A stretch of DNA of 64,000 bases from Paulownia fortunei (lineage: Eukaryota > Streptophyta > Magnoliopsida > Lamiales > Paulowniaceae). The notes under the pieces are model-generated. The model had not been told where the DNA came from and ran no database searches. It was given only the letters and a program-made list of their open reading frames with translations. The stretch's first letter is position 1, and each line of letters opens with the position of its first letter. The DNA lies in NCBI GenBank assembly GCA_019321725.1, contig CM033107.1:17971445-18035444 (forward strand). The letters are read 5' to 3'. Both the position numbers and the translations under genes were made by a program. Positions 57,630-64,000 of the stretch are shown here, piece by piece.

Positions 57630-58830
57630 ATTTTTTTGCTAGTTGTAGGGCCTTCATTGGGGTAGATGAGTTTTACTTAAAGGCGCTCATGGGGAGTGCT
57701 ATTAACAACTGTAGGGGTTGACCCTAATAATAATATCTACCTAGTTTGCCTATGCTGTAGTTAATAAGAAGTTAAGGGACACTTAGGATTGATTTTTGAC
57801 CCTATTGAAAATAGATTTGAATATTGAAAAGGATTATGAGTGGACTTTTATATTTGAAAAACAAAAGGGTCTGATCATAGGTTTTGTGTTAGATACATGC
57901 ACTCTAACTTTAAAAATAGTGTGTTTATAGGTCAAGCATTTAAGATTAATTTGTGAAAGGCAGCTAAGGCCACTACAGTGAATGAATTTAAGAGAAGGAT
58001 AAAGAAAATAAGTATTGCAGATGAGAGGGCAGCTGAGTTGTTTAATGACAAACCACCTCAACATTGGAGTAGGTTACACTTTAATAGCTATCTTAGGTGT
58101 GATATGTTGTTGAACAATGGGTGTGAAACTTTTAAGCATAACATTCTAATGGCCAGGAGTAGTCTATTATGTCAACGCTGGAATGGATAATGGAATACTT
58201 AATGAAAAGAATACAGGAAAGTAGGGATAGAACCCCAAAAGAAATGAACATAAATATTTTGTACTATCAAGAAGTTGATTAACAAGAATGTTGAGAAGTT
58301 GAGAGATTCTATTCCCATCAAAGAAGATGACTATCATTATCAAATTTCTTGCTTTGATAGGAACCAATACAGTGTTGACGGAACATGTGGATGTAGGAAA
58401 TGGAATTTGAGTGGGATCTTATGCAAACATGTTGTACGTGTCATTTACTGCAAAGGGTTTAACATAGAAGATTATACGCACAAATGTTACAGAGTGGACA
58501 CTGACAAAAAAGTGTATGCCCCTGCCATTATACCCATAAATGACAGAATAAGTGGAAATCAATAGGATTCATTCTTTCTCTGACCCCAAATCTTGGTAGG
58601 CCAACAAAAGCAAGAAAAATGAAACAAGATGAGATTCAATAGAAATAGAAGAAAAGAACAAGGGGGAAGCCTAAGGTTCAAGCAAATAAACGCAAGTTGA
58701 GAAGATAATATAAAACAGTCAAATGCAGCCACTATGGCGTGAGGGACGCAACAAAAGATGTTGCCCTTTGAAAAAAGACCCACAAAATGCAATATAAGCT
58801 GAGCCATGTAATCAAATGACCACTGAATTT
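57630..58830 (+). pseudogene. MULE (MURA-type) transposase fragment with SWIM zinc finger
   Basis: Starts inside the catalytic core (KGAHGECY-like, TLIIIS..FAYAVVNKKLRDT near 57679-57780). It passes through WFLTLLKIDLNIEKDYEW (57788-57843), KISIADERAAELFNDKPPQH (58004-58063), and CDMLLNNGCETFKHNI (58101-58145). The SWIM motif CGCRKWNLSGILCKH lies at about 58387-58431, with YTHKCYRVDTDKKVYAPAII after it. A degraded C-terminal CSHYG knuckle lies near 58725. Frames change several times. The N-terminal domains and first catalytic Asp are missing. It is closely related to the transposase at 22860-25556 and retains the SWIM finger that copy has lost. Confidence 0.8.
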
Positions 58831-60294
58831 GGGACCACACAAAGGCCTCAGAAATTATTTGTATAATTTTATGTATGTATTTATTGTTTAGAAATGGACA
58901 TTATATCATATTTTGTTCATAATTTATATAACTTCTGTGTTTGGTGAGAAAAAAGTTTCACAAGATGAACAGGGCTAGGCTCAAGGTGTGGGTCAGGCAC
59001 TTTAATTGGAAGTACAAGAAGTATAAGTTCAGTGCTTATTTATTTTAACTTCGCTTCAATTTGTTTTTACTTTGTTAATCTTAATTTGTTTGATTGTGGA
59101 ACAGGGCAAGGTCCCCAACTCCACAAGTACAACATTTAAGCCACCCACTCAAAATTCAAAGTATAAACCACCAAATTCTGGAAAGACAAGAAGTGTAAGT
59201 TCAACAATCATTTACTTTCACTTGGTATAAGTTCCATTTGATCTTAATTATTTTTACTGTTAAACAGTGCAAGGTTTCCAACCCTTCAGTATAGCAAGAA
59301 GCAAAGATCACTTGGAACCCATAAATGATGAGGATAATAGCCACAACTCAACTGTAGATTCTGGATAGCAGAAAAGGAGACTACACCAACTGAAGTAATG
59401 TCAACACAATTCCACCAATTTCAGCTCCAACTCCATCAATATCAGCTCTAAATCCACCACCAATTACACCTGTACATTCTATGTATCACCAGCTCCAGCA
59501 AGGTTAATTCCCTAGAGTCAATATTAATGCCCCAGCTCTATGTATTGGAAGACAATTCATCTCCAGAATTAAAAACTACATCATACAACCAACTATAAGT
59601 TCCAACTCAATCATAACCAAAAGAAGAAAGAAGTATGTAACCATCTTCAACTTTTTGCTCTCTCTCAAATCAAGGAAACAACTGAAAATCTAAAGAATAA
59701 AGAAAAAAGCCAATGTAATGTTTTGTTGCTACACTATTGGACTTTTGAGGTTTAAGTGGATGGTTTTCCAATGAAGTGTTTTTGAGATAATGATTAGGAA
59801 CATATGTTTTGCATCTTTTGGATTTATGTGTTTTGAAGACAAGTAATATGAAATTGTTAAGTTTTACAGTACACATGTTGAGTATTGTCAAATTTGCAGT
59901 GTAATGTACATTTTGCAATGACAAAGTCAAGATGTTTTTGCAAGTTCATATTATCATGCACATGTTCAATTAATTTTTCAATTACCATTTGTAATATATA
60001 TTTTGTAATGACAAACTTAGGATGTTTTTGCAGTGGGATTTTATTAACACTAGCATTTTACAAGGAAAATATCAAGTTTCATTTGCAATCTAATAAAATA
60101 TGCAAGCTCCATTACCAAACAATGAACAACACTATGTCTATAAATTAACATTGCACTATTTACGAGGGAAAAATAATACATAGAGAGAAAATATTTCCTA
60201 CCATTCAAACTAAAAGACACAACATGGTCCTACAAACTAAAAATACATTAGAATACTATATTTTGTTGTTTTCTTCTTAAGACAACAAAGTCAC

Positions 60295-60613
60295 CTAAAA
60301 AAACAGCCATGATACTACAAGAAGAAATTACAACTGCTGATACCTTTTTACTAGATTATTGACTTCATCCTCAAGTCGATAATTTTGTGGCGTAATCCAG
60401 GAATGATGCTCATTGCTCTTGAGCAGATAGGTAGGTCCTCCCGAGCAAAATAATCATAGCCACCTCTCTGCTAAATGGAAAGGAAAAATTCAGGAAAAGG
60501 CCAAAGGGGAAGAAAAATCACCTTCCGATCTTGGCAACCATGGAACCTTCTACCTGGACTTTCATTGCTACTACAACATCCCTGGAACCTTCCCACTGTC
60601 ATAATATAACATA
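60295..60613 (-). pseudogene. GRF zinc-finger protein gene, second copy, two exons, degenerate
   Basis: On the - strand exon 1 (about 60613-60523) gives YYDSGKVPGM then, after a frameshift, ESPGRRFHGCQDRK. The intron runs from GTGATTTTTC to TTTAGCAG (60522-60468). Exon 2 reads RGGYDYFAREDLPICSRAMS, IIPGLRHKIIDL, then after another shift ends FLLVVSWLFF and a stop (60297-60295). Motif order, intron position and hydrophobic end match the copy at 22100-22459. Two of the finger cysteines are lost (Tyr and Ser instead). It converges on the transposase, adjacent to the right TIR. Function unknown. Confidence 0.65.
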
Positions 60614-60980
60614 CCAAAACTATAAATGGATGACATCTTCCTCAATGGTGGGTGACCTTTCTCTTCTTCCTTATTCTATTTTTTTCTGGTTGGGGCAGAT
60701 GCGCCATCTCTATCCACTTGGCAAGCATTTTTTTTTATTTTCCCCATTTTTGTCCAAGTAATTGCCACATCATTAATTTTCCCTCAAAAACATCAAAACC
60801 CCAAAATATAAGCCACCTAATCAAACTCCGATCAATTTTTATGCCAAGTCAGTAATTTCCAGCAAAAAAGGATTAAAATTGCCAAATCTTAAAACTTAGT
60901 ATACTAAAATTGGTGACCCCCTAAAATAAAAGACAAAATCTCTATCTAGGCCAATATACTGGACAATTTTATAAAATGCC

Positions 60981-61326
60981 AACATACGAGAATTACTCCA
61001 CCTTCGAACTACTATAAAAAATCTCGTGTTGATTTTTGTTTTCATCACTTTATGTTCTGTTTGCTTAAGTTCCAATACATTACATCACATTCGCACAACT
61101 TTTCTTAATTCGGAAATAATAGAATATAAAAATTTCTAAGTCTCAAAACATATTTTGTTTCATATATATTTTTTAAGTACTTAATATGATTTTAAGTCTT
61201 TAATAAACTGTATTATTGATTTATCAGTCGAGTAATCAAGCACTTTCAAGAAATAGGCGATTGAAAATCTTGTGTGCAGGTTTCACACTTTAGAAAAAAA
61301 ATTAAAGGGTTTGCTAGGAATTTTAG
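60981..61326. other. Short intergenic gap
   Basis: AT-rich sequence between the second MULE and the SIRE-like LTR. Nothing recognised. Confidence 0.4.
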
Positions 61327-62278
61327 TGTTGGCATTTATTTGTAAAAATAATTCTGCACATATGGCAAATATCTAATATGGTAAGAAGTTCATTTCTAAA
61401 TTGGGAGCGATTGAAATGAAGTTTAACTAATTACATGTATTAGTGCACTGCAGAACTGATGCCTTGTTTATTTCCTTATACGGGTAGATTTGAATTGATC
61501 TACTAGCCGATTTTGTGGGAAGCAAAGGGAATTCGAATCTAATTTATTAGAAAACTAGAGGTCTTGTTTATTATGATTCTTTATGTAATTAAGTTAGAAT
61601 TTTGTTGGAGTTGTATATGGAAAAGAATTTGACTTAGACTAGGAAACTTTTAAAGTTATCTAGTTTGATTAGGAACTGCAATATGAATATATTTGAGCAT
61701 AAATCTTCATTAGTAGTTGTTACGATTTTTGAAAGAAAAAATCAAGAAAATTAAGAGAAACAAATCATCTCCAAGGCATAACAATCTTTGATCAAGTTTT
61801 TATAATTTATGATAGCCTGCAGAACTGGCATGTGTTACAAATGATATTTAACATCATTTCTGATATCCTTTGGGGAGGTGAAGTTTTTGGGAGAACACAG
61901 TCTGTTGTTTAATGGGAGTCATTATTGATGAAAGTTCAACAAAGCAGTGCAAGTTGAGGGGTTCTCTCAAATAAGTCCAACTATTGGGCGCAATACAAGA
62001 ATGACATCAAAATCATATAGGGAGTCTTTATTTTATTTTGAGTCCAGTTATTGATTATGTACCTTCAATACTAATAGTGGATTATTCTCTTCTCTGGGTG
62101 TGGTCTCTTGGAATAGAATATTTGATATTCAAACTACGTTAAAAATTATTGTGTCAATTTTATTTATCTGTTATGAGTTACTCCTAGTGTTGTAACTTAA
62201 GTGATAATAAAAAATGCGGATTTAAGAATCTGTTTAACTGATTTCAAGTTATAACATAACTGTTAACAAATTCTAACA
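61327..62278 (+). repeat. 5' LTR of a SIRE/Maximus-like copia element
   Basis: Starts TGTTGGCATTTATTTG and ends TTCTAACA. Two bases later a degraded initiator-Met-tRNA PBS (AGGCATCTAGAGCAGG) begins at 62281. A length near 950 bp fits the lineage. The 3' partner is outside the window, so the start is inferred from the TGTTG/TAACA end pairing. Confidence 0.55.
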
Positions 62279-62349
62279 AAAGGCATCTAGAGCAGGTTAC
62301 TAAATTTACTTAGCAAGATATAGGACTAATCTATTGCTAGTACAAATAT

Positions 62350-64000
62350 GAATACATTATGTGAATGAGGCTCAATTTCACAACCACCATTATTGGATGG
62401 GTCTAACTACTCTTACTAAAAAGCCAGAATAAGGGCTTTCATCAAATCTCTTAATGAGAAAGTGTGACGATCTAGTCTTACTAGTTATATTATAACCAGT
62501 TATGGAGGTTGAAAGAAATGAGTTCATTCCAAAATCAAAGAATTTGTGGAACATTAGTGAAGAAAGACTAGCAAACAACAATTTAAAATCTTTAAATGCT
62601 ATCTTAGTGTTGCAGATGAAAACCAATTCAAGCTGAATGCAACTTGCCAAACTGCCAAGGAAGCAAGAAAATACTTCAAGTAGCCTACGAAGGGATTGCA
62701 ATCGTTAGACTCTCCAATCTAAAAACTATTAGCTTTTGGGTTTGAGGATTCTAGAATTTAAGACAATGAAACCATAACTGATTTCAATGCCAAGCTTTGC
62801 GACATTTGCAAATGAAGCTCATGCCTTGGGCAAAAAATATTTGGATACAAAACTAGTTCGAAAGACTCTAAGGTCTTTACCTGAATGGTTTGCATACAAA
62901 GTTAATGCTATAGAAAGTAAAAAATATTATTGAAATATGGTTGGACAAACTAATGGGCTCATTCCAAACCTTTGAGATAAACCTAACATACAACAAGAGA
63001 GATAACAACAAAAGTATTGCTCTTCAGGCTAAGGTTCATCAACCCACTGATAATGTTACATTTGATAATGGTGACATGAATGATCCACTTACCTTGTTGA
63101 CTAAAAACATTGAATTTTTTTTTTTGAAAAAGATGAATAAAAAGAAATAAAAATCCAAAGTAGGTAAAACTTCTAATCCTACGAAGAATGAAAACAGTCC
63201 TAATCCTATTTCTTCTTCCAATAATATGAAGGAAAAGAGGATTTGGTGTAGAAAATATGAAGGCTTTGGCCATATCTAATATGCATGACTAATACTCTAA
63301 AGAAGATGGGTTACTCGCTCAATACAACTTGGAGCGATGCAAAGTTTGAGGACACACAAGAATAGGGTGATGAAATTGTTGGCAATCATATGGCTTTGTG
63401 TTCTATACTGAAACATAACATTGTTCATTCTAGAAAATTCTATGTCACAAGTCATTTTGCAACATCATCCGATTTCGAATACTATAATGATACTATACCA
63501 AAAGGTAAGGAAAAACTTCATCAAGATGTTTTAAATAACACTAACAATGATTACAACCATGAAGATGATGAACCAAGTTCAAATGAGGTCAATGAGATGT
63601 ACACCAAAATGTTACAAGAGTGGATTGAAGTTTGTGAATCTAACAAGTCATTAGATAGACAGGTTGTTGAACTGACATTTCAAAATGTGGAGTTAGAACA
63701 TGAATCAGATAACTGCTCCTAAAAGTTGAATTGAAAACTACCAAAGGATCCTTGTTGAAAACGAACTATAGTAAAAATAAACTTGATGAAATTCTCTGAT
63801 TTGGAAAATTAGGAGGAGATCATCATGGTCTTGGCTACACTAGAGAAAGTTCAAAAATAAAAACTAACCCTAAGTCAAAGATTGAATATGTCTAAGGAAC
63901 CAATTCATCTATATCCATATTTAACTCATGTAAGAAAAGGACTCTCCAAAAACCTCGACCAAAAAATTTTGTTCCTATCTTCCGTTACTACAATATTCCT
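62350..64000 (+). pseudogene. SIRE/Maximus-like copia gag (continues past the window)
   Basis: Remnants include a gag start with SQPPLLDGSNYSY-like residues (62377-62415), VADENQFKLNATCQTAKEAR-like sequence (62610-62665), and ETITDFNAKLCDIC (62770-62811). A lost zinc knuckle lies near 63243 (WCRKYEGFGH). An open segment at 63390-63722 has ALCSILKHN and a coiled coil MYTKMLQEWIEVCESNKSL, characteristic of SIRE gag C-termini. Beyond 63780, GDHHGLGYTRESS marks the spacer before the second knuckle. Multiple stops show decay. Confidence 0.65.

Larger units (their letters stand above)
57480..60980 (+). mobile_element. Second MULE with transposase and convergent GRF gene, 5' end truncated
   Basis: Transposase remnants run on + (57630-58830), a GRF zinc-finger gene lies on - (60295-60613), and a right TIR-like end occupies 60745-60980. 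The end reads CCACATCATTAATTTTCCCTC, GCCAAGTCAGTAATTTCC, CAATATACTGGACAATTTTATAAAATGCC. This end matches the right arm of the small element at 20603-21211 and the MULE at 21634-26605. No left TIR was found; the left border near 57480 is a sharp change from microsatellite-rich DNA. Stretch 58840-60290 holds degenerate C-terminal transposase and non-coding sequence with a duplicated TTTGTAATGACAAA block near 59915 and 60003. Confidence 0.7.

Overview
The window looks like nuclear DNA of a flowering plant, most likely a core eudicot. It is AT-rich and packed with decayed plant retrotransposons and Mutator-like and hAT-like DNA transposons. The only two recognisable host genes have plant-specific architectures and GT-AG introns. 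I saw no rRNA, tRNA, CRISPR or bacterial operon signals. I translated and compared by eye only, so boundaries of degenerate elements are approximate unless a target-site duplication (TSD) or open frame fixes them.

Layout. 1-4694: 3' half of a Ty3/gypsy element of Tat/Ogre type, with pol remnants on +, an antisense ORF on - and a probable 3' LTR. 4695-9820: AT-rich intergenic DNA with one hAT-like MITE (8399-8788). 9821-12471: a second Tat-like remnant in the opposite orientation, with a 1.15-kb LTR, antisense-ORF remnant and a 26/52-bp higher-order minisatellite. 13270-14835: tail of a Ty1/copia pol. 15220-20444: a full-length but dead Ty1/copia element with two LTRs and an exact 5-bp TSD (AACTC). 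20603-28381: a Mutator cluster with a small long-TIR element, a 5-kb MULE carrying a transposase gene and a convergent GRF zinc-finger gene, and a third TIR element.

30156-31968: an apparently intact five-exon gene for a SPEAR/TIE-type EAR-motif transcriptional adaptor (201 aa). 33221-46057: mostly non-autonomous TIR elements, an old ~85-bp tandem array split by a hAT-like MITE, and a collapsed copia element on -. 46058-49684: degenerate repeat DNA. 49685-49999: an orphan 104-codon ORF. 50551-56296: a two-exon gene for a secreted glyoxal/aldehyde oxidase (GLOX-like). Its 3.75-kb intron is filled with transposon DNA, and its second exon carries two single-base frameshifts in short homopolymers. 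57480-60980: a second, 5'-truncated MULE with the same transposase plus convergent GRF gene arrangement. 61327-64000: LTR and gag of a SIRE/Maximus-like copia element running off the window.

The most noteworthy pattern is the repeated two-gene architecture of the MULE family: a transposase and, converging on it next to the far TIR, a two-exon gene for a small GRF zinc-finger protein with a C-terminal hydrophobic segment. Two related non-autonomous elements in the window share the TIR type. A second Mutator family is present as two ~1.2-kb copies, each with a perfect 9-bp TSD; one sits in the GLOX intron.
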